Source: Streptomyces sp. NBC_01551 (lineage in GTDB: Bacteria; Actinomycetota; Actinomycetes; Streptomycetales; Streptomycetaceae). Taken from it: DNA of 64,000 nt. Under the pieces are notes generated by a model. It saw only the letters and a program-made list of their open reading frames with translations, ran no database searches and had not been told where the DNA came from. The position numbers were made by a program, and so were the translations under genes. The stretch spans positions 3,777,501-3,841,500 of the forward strand of contig NZ_JAPEPX010000001.1 in assembly GCF_026339935.1 (NCBI RefSeq), in the 5' to 3' direction. Position 1 is the first letter of the stretch; the number at the start of each line of letters is the position of its first letter. Below, piece after piece: positions 52,783-60,120 of this stretch.

Positions 52783-53307
52783 GTGACCCTTACCTTCACC
52801 TTCGATCCGGTCGTCGACCCCGCCCTGCGCGACGGCCTCGTCGACCTCTGGACCGACACCTCCAACGCCGGCGGAGCCATCGGCTTCGTGCCGCCCGTCA
52901 CCCGCGAGGACATCCGGCCCGAGCTGGTCAAGCACCTCGTCGCCATGGCCGAGGGCCGCAACCGCCTCGTCGTCGGCCTCGACGGGAGCGGCCGGGTCCA
53001 GGCGGCGGCGTTCCTCGCGCTCAACACGCACCGCCTGCAACGCCACTGGATCTGGGTCTACACGGTCATGGTCCACCCCGACCTCCAGGGCCGGGGCGAC
53101 GGCCGCGCCCTGATGGCGGCCGTCGCCGACGCCGCCCGCACGCTCGACGGCATCGACGCGATCCGGCTCGGCTGCCGAGGCGGCCACGGCCTGGAGCGCT
53201 TCTACGCCGCCTGCGGCTACAAGGAGGTCGGCCGGGTTCCCGGTGCCATCCGGGTGGCCCCGGGCGACGACCGCGACGACATCACGATGCTGCTGCCGCT
53301 GCCCTGA
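52783..53307 (+). CDS. GNAT family N-acetyltransferase
   Basis: A 174-residue GNAT protein. The acetyl-CoA site is VYTVMVHPDLQGRGDGRALMAAVADAARTL (near 95-123: Q/RxxGxG/A pattern), followed by ACGYKEVGRVPGAIRV. The substrate is unknown. The GTG start is placed at the predicted transcription start. It lies between the mqnE terminator and a DUF4229 gene. Confidence 0.88.
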   Translation: MTLTFTFDPVVDPALRDGLVDLWTDTSNAGGAIGFVPPVTREDIRPELVKHLVAMAEGRNRLVVGLDGSGRVQAAAFLALNTHRLQRHWIWVYTVMVHPDLQGRGDGRALMAAVADAARTLDGIDAIRLGCRGGHGLERFYAACGYKEVGRVPGAIRVAPGDDRDDITMLLPLP

Positions 53308-53385
53308 CCCCGCCGGGCGGGAGGGGGCCCCGGGCGTGCTTCACTGGACGGGCACGTCCGGACGTACGAGAGAGAAGGGGTCACC

Positions 53386-53697
53386 GTGTCCCTCAAAGCG
53401 AGCGCAACGATCCGCTACACCGCGATGCGGCTGGGCATCTTCGTCGGCTGCTTCATCGCCGTCCTGATCCTGGTCCAGCTCCACTGGGTGCCCGCCGGGA
53501 TCGGCGACGCGAACATCGCCTGGGTCGCGCTGCTCGCCCTGGTGCTGTCCGCCCCGCTCTCCTTCGTCCTGCTGCGCAAGCAGCGCGACGACATGTCCGA
53601 GCAGATCGCCGGACGCGTCGCGGGTGCGAAGGAGAAGCTCGCGTCGAACCGTTCGCAGGAGGACGCGGCCGACGACGCCGCCCGGGTGACCTCGTAA
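53386..53697 (+). CDS. DUF4229 membrane protein
   Basis: A 103-residue protein with two transmembrane helices (IFVGCFIAVLILVQLHWV and NIAWVALLALVLSAPLSFVLL) and a cytoplasmic helical tail RKQRDDMSEQIAGRVAGAKEKLA, matching DUF4229. Function unknown; it is conserved beside menaquinone genes in streptomycetes. The GTG is preceded by GAGAGAAGGGG. Confidence 0.87.
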   Translation: MSLKASATIRYTAMRLGIFVGCFIAVLILVQLHWVPAGIGDANIAWVALLALVLSAPLSFVLLRKQRDDMSEQIAGRVAGAKEKLASNRSQEDAADDAARVTS

Positions 53698-53727
53698 GGA
53701 TCCCGTTAGCTTCATCACACACCGAAC

Positions 53728-53766
53728 CGCCCCAGCGCTGGCCGAACCGCCGGTAGTGCTGGGGCG
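53728..53766 (+). terminator. Hairpin after DUF4229 gene
   Basis: Arms CGCCCCAGC/GCTGGGGCG with a 21-nt loop that can form additional pairs. Probable terminator ending the GNAT/DUF4229 unit. Confidence 0.6.
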
Positions 53767-53835
53767 TTGGCGTTTTCCGGGGACCGTACGGGCCGCGCAA
53801 GGGGGCCTGTCGCGCCGCTGGCTCAAAGGGTGCCT

Positions 53836-53865
53836 TTGAGGTTCTCAAAGGGTAAGTGTTAGCGT
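53836..53865 (+). promoter_or_regulatory. Promoter of the polycysteine leader/symporter unit
   Basis: TTGAGG (53836-53841), 18 nt, TAGCGT (53860-53865). A start 8 nt downstream falls on the A of the leader-peptide ATG at 53873, so the leader peptide is predicted to be leaderless. Confidence 0.62.
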
Positions 53866-53872
53866 GTTCAAC

Positions 53873-53980
53873 ATGTTGACCTCAGCTGCGCACCCGATGA
53901 CCGCGAGCCTTCCGCTCGTGGCGCGCCTGCACGTCGACCTCTGCCGCCGCGTGTCCGCGGCCTGTTGCTGTTGTCGCTGA
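53873..53980 (+). CDS. Polycysteine leader peptide (attenuator uORF)
   Basis: A 35-residue frame starting MLTSAAHPMTASLPLV, continuing ARLHVDLCRRVSAACCCCR and stopping at 53980. The RLHVDLxRRxSA-C segment is characteristic of short actinomycete leader peptides before sulfur-metabolism genes, and four consecutive Cys codons (53963-53974) sit three codons before the stop. In mycobacteria, leaderless polycysteine uORFs attenuate downstream genes according to cysteine supply. Here the 155-nt segment between its stop and the symporter can form GCCGG/CCGGC-type stems. It should sense charged tRNA-Cys and let the symporter be expressed when cysteine is scarce. The mechanism is inferred. Confidence 0.82.
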   Translation: MLTSAAHPMTASLPLVARLHVDLCRRVSAACCCCR

Positions 53981-54135
53981 CCGACGTTGAGCCGGTGTCG
54001 GGCAGGCGCTGAGCCGGCCCCTCGCCGAATCGATACAGCAGCGGTCCCGGCCGGCACCCTTCCGGCTGCCGCACCGCCTCACCACCGCAGAAAATCCCCC
54101 GCCTTTCCTTTGTGCGTCACTTCCGGAGTGTGTCC

Positions 54136-55437
54136 GTGTCCGCGACCCCGCAGGCCCCCGCCAAGGCCTCGTTCAAGTTCCCCTTCTGGGCCCAGATCAT
54201 CACCGGTCTCGTGCTCGGCGTGCTGTTCGGCTGGCTCGCCAAGAGCCAGGACATCAGCTGGCTGAAGACCACCCTGGAGCAGGTCGGCGACATCTTCGTC
54301 CAGCTGCTGAAGCTGGCCGTCGCCCCGCTCGTCTTCTTCGCGATCCTGGTGTCCATCACCAACCTCCGGAAGGTGAACAACGCCGCGCGGCTCGCCTCCC
54401 GCACGCTGCTCTGGTTCATGATCACCTCGCTGATCGCGGTGGGCATCGGCCTCGCGATCGGCCTGCTGACCAACCCGGGCGCCGGCACCGGCCTCACCCC
54501 GCAGGACGGCAAGCTGCCGAAGAAGACCGGCTCCTGGATCGACTTCCTGACCGGCATCGTCCCGACGGACGTGGTCACGCCGTTCACCGAGCTGAACGTC
54601 CTCCAGATCGTCTTCATGGCCGCCGTAGCGGGCATCGCCGCCCTCCAGCTCGGAGCGAAGGCGCAGCCGGTCCTGAGCCTCGCCGAGTCCGTCCTGGAGC
54701 TCCTGCAGAAGGCCCTGTGGTGGGTCATCCGCCTGGCCCCGATCGGCACCGTCGGCCTCATCGGCACCGCGATCGCCACGTACGGCTGGGACCTGATCGG
54801 CAAGTACGCCACCTTCACCGCCGACGTCTACGTCGGCTCGGCGCTGGTCATGTTCGGCGTCTACCCGCTGCTGCTCGCGACGGTCGCCAAGGTCAACCCG
54901 ATCCAGTTCTTCAAGGGCGCCTGGCCCGCGATCCAGCTGGCCTTCGTCTCCCGCTCCTCGGTCGGCACCATGCCGGTCACCCAGAAGGTCACCGAGCGCC
55001 TCGGCGTCCCGAAGGAGTACGCCTCCTTCGCCGTCCCGTTCGGCGCCACGACCAAGATGGACGGCTGCGCCGCGATCTACCCGGCGCTGGCGGCGATCTT
55101 CATCGCGCAGATCTTCGATGTCCAGCTGGGCATCAAGGAGTACATCCTGATCGCGTTCGTGTCGGTCGTCGGCTCGGCCGCGACGGCCGGCCTGACGGGC
55201 GCCACGGTCATGCTGACCCTGACCCTCTCCACCCTCGGCCTCCCGCTGGAGGGCGTCGGCCTGCTGATGGCCATCGACCCGATCCTGGACATGATGCGCA
55301 CCGCCACCAACGTGGCCGGGCAGGCCGTGGTCCCGGTCATCGTCTCGGCCCGCGAGGGAATCCTCGACAAGGAGGCCTACGAGGCCGCCTCGTCCTCCCC
55401 GCTGGACGAGCGCCCCGCGGTCGCCGTCGCCGCCTGA
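54136..55437 (+). CDS. DAACS-family symporter, probable L-cystine (TcyP-like) importer
   Basis: A 433-residue dicarboxylate/amino acid:cation symporter with eight helices and two re-entrant hairpins. Hairpin 1 reads SRSSVGTMPVT (near 272) and the helix 7 motif is TTKMDGCAAIYPALAAIF (near 305), where glutamate and C4-dicarboxylate carriers have NMDGT; the GCA-I-P form resembles TcyP/YdjN cystine carriers. The preceding polycysteine leader supports sulfur amino acid uptake. The GTG at 54136 has GGAG 7 nt upstream; the GTG at 54112 is less likely. GltP-type glutamate or succinate transport remains possible. Confidence 0.88.
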   Translation: MSATPQAPAKASFKFPFWAQIITGLVLGVLFGWLAKSQDISWLKTTLEQVGDIFVQLLKLAVAPLVFFAILVSITNLRKVNNAARLASRTLLWFMITSLIAVGIGLAIGLLTNPGAGTGLTPQDGKLPKKTGSWIDFLTGIVPTDVVTPFTELNVLQIVFMAAVAGIAALQLGAKAQPVLSLAESVLELLQKALWWVIRLAPIGTVGLIGTAIATYGWDLIGKYATFTADVYVGSALVMFGVYPLLLATVAKVNPIQFFKGAWPAIQLAFVSRSSVGTMPVTQKVTERLGVPKEYASFAVPFGATTKMDGCAAIYPALAAIFIAQIFDVQLGIKEYILIAFVSVVGSAATAGLTGATVMLTLTLSTLGLPLEGVGLLMAIDPILDMMRTATNVAGQAVVPVIVSAREGILDKEAYEAASSSPLDERPAVAVAA

Positions 55438-55469
55438 CCGCCGCTCGCCTCCGGGCCTGTACGTACGTA

Positions 55470-55506
55470 CCGCAGCCCCTGCCCCCGTCCGGGCGGGGGC
55501 TGCGGT
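55470..55506 (+). terminator. Symporter terminator
   Basis: A long stem ACCGCAGCCCCTGCCCC/GGGCGGGGGCTGCGGT type hairpin 32 nt after the symporter stop. The following 55507-55691 stretch holds a short plus-strand frame of doubtful coding value and nothing else recognisable. Confidence 0.8.
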
Positions 55507-55691
55507 GCGTGAACGACGCCCCGCCTGCGACGCCGCGATGGACGCGCTGCCGACCATCGCCACGTTCGAATCGGACGGCAACGACTCCAGCTGGATCCCG
55601 TACGAAGACCAGGCCGCCGCGGCCCCCATCGACGACCGCCGCCGAGTTCATGCAGTAGCCGCTGCGGCTCGCGGGCCGGGCGCGGGGCGTC

Positions 55692-55955
55692 TCACTCCAG
55701 GGTGGCCATGCGGATGTAGGCGATGAGCCCGAGGACGAGCGGCGGCGCGAACCACCAGACGCCCATGGCGCGGCGGACGCTGGGGATCAGCGTGATCAGG
55801 CCGCCGATCACGCTGAGGCAGAGCGACATGAAGCACGCCGCGGCTACGCCGGTGTACCCCTGGTCGTCCCACGGCCCTTGCGGGCCGGCCGCCACGGCGG
55901 CGAAGACGCACAGGGCGTTCAGGAGGTGGATGAGCCCGAGGGGTATCCCCAGCAC
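55692..55955 (-). CDS. Small membrane protein, 87 residues
   Basis: Three hydrophobic helices (IPLGLIHLLNALCVFAAVAAG, GVAAACFMSLCLSVIGGLITLI and VWWFAPPLVLGLIAYIRMA), no recognised family. The only start codon in frame is the GTG at 55953-55955, which already lies at the first helix; upstream the frame encodes ADDIDLPEDRGCLQW before an in-frame stop, a plausible acidic N-terminus that lacks ATG, GTG or TTG. Either the protein starts at the GTG or the original start codon was lost. Confidence 0.6.
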   Translation of the reverse strand: MLGIPLGLIHLLNALCVFAAVAAGPQGPWDDQGYTGVAAACFMSLCLSVIGGLITLIPSVRRAMGVWWFAPPLVLGLIAYIRMATLE

Positions 55956-55995
55956 CCACTGGAGGCACCCTCGGTCCTCGGGCAGGTCTATGTCG

Positions 55996-56187
55996 TCAGC
56001 GATGAGAGGAGTGCCTTACGAATCCGGCCCAGGCGTGCGGGGCGAAGTCCAGTACGGGGCCCTGGAGGTCCTTGGAGTCGCGGACGTGGACGGTGCCGGG
56101 GGTGGTGGCCACCTCGACGCAGTCGTTGATGTCGCTGCTGTCGCTGTAGCTGCTCTTGAACCAATCCAGCTCGGGGTTGTGGATCAT
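55996..56187 (-). CDS. DUF397 domain protein
   Basis: A 63-residue DUF397 protein of normal length: LDWFKSSYSDSSDINDCVEVA, TVHVRDSKDLQGPVLDFAPHAWAGFVRH. It overlaps the upstream XRE gene by 4 nt (ATGA). It is the second copy of this family in the window; unlike the first it has a single core. Confidence 0.9.
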   Translation of the reverse strand: MIHNPELDWFKSSYSDSSDINDCVEVATTPGTVHVRDSKDLQGPVLDFAPHAWAGFVRHSSHR

Positions 56188-57041
56188 GTTTCTCCCAGCA
56201 GTTCCTCGATGAAGGCCCGCGACTCCCGGGGCGTGAGCGCCTGAGCTCGGATGATGCCATAGCGCAGTTCGAGGATCCGGAGCTGCTTGGGGTCGGAGAC
56301 CGGTCGTCCGTAGAACGCCCCATCCGACCGGCCGACCGCACTGCCGTCCCCGAACTTCAGCACCTGGATCCGCCCGCCCATACCCCCGTGGTCTTCGAGG
56401 GCGGTGGGCATCACCTGGAACTCGATGCCTGGCAACTGAGTCACCCCCAGAAGGTGTTCGAGCTGTCGGCGCAGAACCATTGTGCCCCCGATGGTCCGCC
56501 GAAGGGTGACCTCTTCTTGGACGAAGCTCAGCGCGGGCGCCGGTGACCGGTTGAATATCGATCGTCGGGCCATGCGCGCGGCTACTCCTCGGTCCACCTC
56601 CTCCGGAGTCTGAACGGGGCGCGCCATCTCGAACAGGGCGCGCGCGTACTCCTCCGTCTGCAACAGGCCATGGATGTTGTGGTTGTTGTATGTCCCGATC
56701 TCGACGGCCTGGGCTTCCATCTTCGCCAGGTCCCGCACCCGCTTCGGGTAGCGGACCTGTTCCAAGTCGGTCCGCATCGCGGAGATCTTGCCGCCCGCGC
56801 CGAGCACTTCGTCCGAGCGGTCGAGGTACTCGGGACGCGGGATGCGTTTGCCGGCCTCCACCTTTCGAACCTGATCCTCCCCGTACTGAATTCGCGCCCC
56901 GAATTCCGCCACCCGCATTCCCGCGGCCTCCCGCCACGCCTTGAGCTGGCGGCCGAGCGCGGCGACCACCGCGGCGCCCTGTTCGTCCTCGGGATCGACG
57001 TCCCAGCCGGGCTCTTCCGTACCGTCACTGTCCACGCTCAT
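56184..57041 (-). CDS. XRE-family helix-turn-helix regulator with DUF5753 domain
   Basis: A 285-residue regulator. After an acidic N-terminus the HTH is LKAWREAAGMRVAEFGARIQYGEDQVRKVEAGKR (near 33-66), then the DUF5753-type region (LLQTEEYARALF, ARMARRSIF, FVQEEVTLRRTIGG, IEFQVMPTALEDHGG, RAFIEELLG end). GGAGGTGGG precedes the ATG. It is coupled to DUF397 and divergent from an HATPase gene, the same plan as at 20 kb, but the intervening region (57042-57195) lacks a comparable palindrome and shows CCGGACAGGCC-type direct repeats instead. Confidence 0.9.
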   Translation of the reverse strand: MSVDSDGTEEPGWDVDPEDEQGAAVVAALGRQLKAWREAAGMRVAEFGARIQYGEDQVRKVEAGKRIPRPEYLDRSDEVLGAGGKISAMRTDLEQVRYPKRVRDLAKMEAQAVEIGTYNNHNIHGLLQTEEYARALFEMARPVQTPEEVDRGVAARMARRSIFNRSPAPALSFVQEEVTLRRTIGGTMVLRRQLEHLLGVTQLPGIEFQVMPTALEDHGGMGGRIQVLKFGDGSAVGRSDGAFYGRPVSDPKQLRILELRYGIIRAQALTPRESRAFIEELLGET

Positions 57042-57195
57042 GCGTGCCCACCTCCGACGAGCCGATTTCCCCAACGCCCTTACCCCGCACTTCACTCCGG
57101 ACAGGCCGGACGCGGCCGGACAGGCGCCGGACAAACGCGGGACGCACGGGCGGTGTCACTTCTCACAGTACGCACCACCGGCCACGCTCTGTGAC

Positions 57196-57630
57196 GTGAA
57201 TCATCAACTTGCCCACTTCCACGTCCAACTCTCCGCCACCCCGCGCGGTGCCCGCCTCGCGCGACTGCTCGCGGTCGAGCAACTCCGGAGCTGGGGGCTC
57301 CCGTTCGAGCGTCCGGCGCAGATCGTCGCCGAGCTCGCGGCGAACGCCGTGACCCACGGGCGGGTGCCCGGGCGGGACTTCCGGCTGGACCTCGCCGTCA
57401 CCCCGGGGCTGCTCCGGATCGAGGTGGTGGACACGCGCGGTGACCGGATCCCGGGTTTCCCCGATCCGGCTCCGGACGGTGAAAAGGGGCGCGGGCTGCT
57501 CCTCGTAGAGGCTTTCGCAGATCAATGGGGGGTTACCCAGGGTCCGCCGCCTTGCAAATCGGTTTGGGCCGAAATCTCGCTCACCAGGTCGCGGGAAGCC
57601 GGGATCCGGTGCGGCACGACGCGTATTTAA
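57196..57630 (+). CDS. RsbW-like ATP-binding protein (HATPase_c)
   Basis: A 144-residue RsbW/SpoIIAB-type ATPase: N box IVAELAANAVTHGRV, G1 box EVVDTRGDRIPG and G2 box EKGRGLLLVEAFADQWGVTQG, ending SVWAEI. The G1 motif has Thr-Arg-Gly where the regular form is D-x-G-x-G, so ATP binding may be altered. The GTG at 57196 gives the family N-terminus (HFHVQLSATPRGARLARLL). It pairs with the divergent XRE/DUF397 genes as the second such cassette here. Confidence 0.85.
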   Translation: MNHQLAHFHVQLSATPRGARLARLLAVEQLRSWGLPFERPAQIVAELAANAVTHGRVPGRDFRLDLAVTPGLLRIEVVDTRGDRIPGFPDPAPDGEKGRGLLLVEAFADQWGVTQGPPPCKSVWAEISLTRSREAGIRCGTTRI

Positions 57631-57868
57631 GAACCAGAAGCTTTAAAGAAACAGAAGCGAAAACCAACCGACCAACCCCCTCCGTCCCCCGCGGCGCGCG
57701 GAAATTGGCGGGGTCCCCCACACGGGTGAACAATCCCAACTGGGCTGGATTTCGGGTTGGTTGGCGGGCATATGCTCGGCCCCGACAAACTCCAGACATG
57801 AGACGGCCCCCGTCGGGACTGGCATCCCGGACGAGGGCCTGACCAACCAGGAAGAATCCACCTTCCCA

Positions 57869-59050
57869 ATGGCTCTTGAGCACCCTAGCGGGCGTGTGCC
57901 CGCGGCGCCTCGCGAACCCGCCGGAACTCACCGGTCCGGGGTCGTCCACGTCAACATCCGGCACGACTGCCACTTCGTGGTGGTCGGCAATCACCTCGCC
58001 CAGCACCGTCACTTGTCGCTGACGGCGATCGGGCTCGCGGTGCACATCCAGTCGCTGCCCGCCGGTACGCCGGTCGGCATCAAGGCGCTCGCGGACCGGT
58101 TCCCGGAGGGGGAGGTCCGCATCGCCGGTGCGCTGCGGGAGCTGGAGCAGCACGGCTACCTGGAGCGGCGGCAGGAGCGCCAGGACGACGGCCGGATGGT
58201 GACGCGGACGTACTCGTACAACCACCCCTTGGCCGTTGGCCTTTCGTCATCGCCCACCCATGACCCCGAGCCGGGGTCGGAGCCGGGGTCCGTGGCGAAC
58301 CCGGACCCTGATCCGGGCTGCGACCCCGACCCCGATCCGGGCCCGGACCCGGACCCCGATCCGGATCCGGATCCGGACCCAGGCTCCGACCCGGACCCCG
58401 ATCCTGGCCCGGGCCCGGGGCCCGACCAGAGCCCGGGCCGGGAGACGGGCACTGACCAGGCGCCGGGGGTTGCACCCGCGCCGGAGGCGGCGCCCGCAGC
58501 GCCCGCGCCGGAAGCCGGGCTCGCGCCTTGGCCGGGGCGCACCCCCGGGCCGGTGCCGGGGCGCACCCCCGGGCCGGTGCCGGGGCGCACCTCCGGGCCG
58601 GCGCCAGACCGCACCCCCGGGCCGGTGGCGGACGAGATCCCCGGGCCGGTGGCGGACCGTGCCCCCGATCCCGCGCCGCGATTTCGGCGGGAGGCCGCCG
58701 AGGTGTTGGCCGGGCTGAGGGACCTGGATCCGCGGCTGCTGCTGGCCGAGCGGGACGTACACCGGCTGGCGCTCGGGCTCGCCGCCTGGCTGGAGCGCGG
58801 GGCGGACCCGGCGGCGGCCGGGCGGGTCCTGGCCGCCGGTCTGCCCGAGTCCCTGCGTCACCCGGCCGCCTTCATCGCGCACCGGATCGCCGCGCTGATC
58901 CCGCCCCCGACGCCCGTCGCACCACGCCGCACGAGGTTCATCCCACCGGATCCGCTCCAGACCTGCGCCGGCTGCGACAGGGCCTACCGGGCTCCGGCCC
59001 CGGGCGGCCGCTGCCGCGACTGCCGCGAGTTTCTGGACCCCGCCGCCTAG
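57869..59050 (+). CDS. Winged-helix protein with Asp-Pro and PGRTPGPV repeats and a C-terminal zinc ribbon
   Basis: A 393-residue modular protein. Residues ~27-115 form a winged-helix domain (HVNIRHDCHFVVVGNHLAQHRHLSLTAIGLAVHIQSLP, EGEVRIAGALRELEQHGYLERR), resembling replication-initiator/HTH proteins common in streptomycetes. Residues ~140-190 are Asp-Pro repeats, ~220-265 five or six 8-residue PGRTPGPV units, then a helical domain (FRREAAEVLAGLRDLDPRLLLAERDVHRLALGLAAWL) and a CAGC..CRDC zinc ribbon. A DNA-binding protein with long flexible linkers is inferred. AGGAAG lies 14 nt before the ATG. The 238-nt upstream gap is AT-richer (57631-57665) with no clear promoter. Confidence 0.82.
   Translation: MALEHPSGRVPAAPREPAGTHRSGVVHVNIRHDCHFVVVGNHLAQHRHLSLTAIGLAVHIQSLPAGTPVGIKALADRFPEGEVRIAGALRELEQHGYLERRQERQDDGRMVTRTYSYNHPLAVGLSSSPTHDPEPGSEPGSVANPDPDPGCDPDPDPGPDPDPDPDPDPDPGSDPDPDPGPGPGPDQSPGRETGTDQAPGVAPAPEAAPAAPAPEAGLAPWPGRTPGPVPGRTPGPVPGRTSGPAPDRTPGPVADEIPGPVADRAPDPAPRFRREAAEVLAGLRDLDPRLLLAERDVHRLALGLAAWLERGADPAAAGRVLAAGLPESLRHPAAFIAHRIAALIPPPTPVAPRRTRFIPPDPLQTCAGCDRAYRAPAPGGRCRDCREFLDPAA
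58300..58420 (+). repeat. Asp-Pro dipeptide repeat
   Basis: GACCC(C/G)GATCC(G/T)-type tandem units code for a run of Asp-Pro, broken by Gly. The base repeat is 6 nt and nearly perfect between 58350 and 58378, so slippage length variation is likely. Confidence 0.85.
58531..58665 (+). repeat. 24-bp tandem repeat coding for PGRTPGPV
   Basis: Two exact and several degenerate 24-nt copies of GCCGGGGCGCACCCCCGGGC-starting units follow in tandem. The last copies diverge to ADEIPGPV and ADRAPDPA, showing the direction of decay. Confidence 0.85.
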
Positions 59051-59055
59051 TCCGT

Positions 59056-59301
59056 GCACGACCGTCACCCCGCACGACCGTCACCCCGCGTGGTCAAGAT
59101 CCGCAGGGTCACGGGTCTGTCCCAGCGGGCGGCGACCGCGCGGGGAAGGGCGGAACGGTGGCGGGAACCGCCGTCCCGGCTGGTCGGCGGTGCGTACCGG
59201 CGCGGTGCGGCCGACCGCCGTGCGCCGTGGAGCCGGTGTGCGTGTAACAGGAATGTATGAGGCGGGTGTTGGGCGGAACGGTACGCCCGGCGGGCGGGTC
59301 T
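59056..59301 (+). promoter_or_regulatory. Intergenic region with direct repeat and sigma-E-like promoter
   Basis: The 332-nt gap (59051-59382) before the lipoprotein gene holds a tandem direct repeat of GCACGACCGTCACCCC at about 59056-59088 and, further on, GGAAC (59275-59279), 18 nt, GTCTT (59298-59302). The latter fits the GGAAC/GTC pattern of streptomycete sigma-E, the envelope-stress ECF factor. No gene is apparent in this gap. Confidence 0.5.
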
Positions 59302-59382
59302 TGGTGATCAGAAACGCCCGCTCCCACCGGCCCGCACCGAGCGCCCGGCACCGCCACCCCGATCGATCCTGAGGAAGAAACG

Positions 59383-60090
59383 ATGCGCGTTCACAAGCTG
59401 ACCTTCGCCACCCTGGCCGTTGCCGCCGGCTTCTCGCTCACGGCCTGCCAGAGCGGCGACGGCGCCTCGGGGCAGGCCGGCTCGTCGCCCGCGGCCACCG
59501 CGTCGTCCGCGGCCACCGGGTCGTCCTCGGGCGGTTCGGACCAGGGCGGTGGCGCCACCTCCACCGGGAAGCCCGCCGCCGGCAAGCCCTCGGCCGGGAA
59601 CCCCTCCGCGGGGGCGGCCTCCGGCGGGAAGGGGACGGCTGCCGGGACCGGCTCCGCCGAGAACGGCAAGGGCGGCAAGTGCCGGACCGACGAGCTGACG
59701 ATCACGGCTCTGGACAACACCATCGACGGCGACCCCAACGGCACTGTGGCCGTGGAGCTGAAGAACCGCGGCAGCCGGGAATGCACGCTCTCCGGGTTCG
59801 CGGGCGTCGATCTGAAGACGAACGCCGGGTCGCTGTCCGCGCAGCGCACCGGCGAGGCGGGCGGCCCGGCCGTCCTCAAGCCGGGGAAGACGGTGGGCCT
59901 CGGCGTCACCTTCCCGCTCAACACGTCGGGCGGCTCCGGCGTCCGCATCACGGGGCTGGTGGTGACCCCGCCGGGGGAGACGAAGTCGGTCACCCTCGCC
60001 TGGCCCGGCGCCGCCACCCTGCCCGTCACGGACGGCTCCGGCTCCCCGGTGAAGGTCGGCCCGATCGGCAGCGCCGGCCAGGGCGAATGA
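59383..60090 (+). CDS. DUF4232 lipoprotein
   Basis: A 235-residue secreted lipoprotein. The signal peptide ends in lipobox LTAC near residues 19-22; a Ser/Gly/Ala-rich linker (about 25-95) with SAGNPSAG units follows; the C-terminal DUF4232 domain (CRTDELTITALDN, VAVELKNRGSRECTLSGFAGVDL, GPAVLKPGKTVGLGVTFPLN) has the usual Cys pair. Function unknown. GAGGAAG precedes the ATG. A possible sigma-E promoter suggests response to envelope stress. Confidence 0.88.
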   Translation: MRVHKLTFATLAVAAGFSLTACQSGDGASGQAGSSPAATASSAATGSSSGGSDQGGGATSTGKPAAGKPSAGNPSAGAASGGKGTAAGTGSAENGKGGKCRTDELTITALDNTIDGDPNGTVAVELKNRGSRECTLSGFAGVDLKTNAGSLSAQRTGEAGGPAVLKPGKTVGLGVTFPLNTSGGSGVRITGLVVTPPGETKSVTLAWPGAATLPVTDGSGSPVKVGPIGSAGQGE

Positions 60091-60120
60091 CCCGGCCGGG
60101 GCGACTGACTCGGACACCGC

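Noticed and set aside
55505..55726. Short plus-strand frame with MDALPTIATFESDGNDSSW
   Set aside because: It overlaps the symporter terminator and the opposite membrane protein gene, has no ribosome-binding site and no recognised family; a gene remnant cannot be excluded.
58300..58665. Tandem repeats that could suggest a CRISPR array
   Set aside because: Unit lengths of 6 and 24 nt without unique spacers, inside an open reading frame; these are protein repeats.
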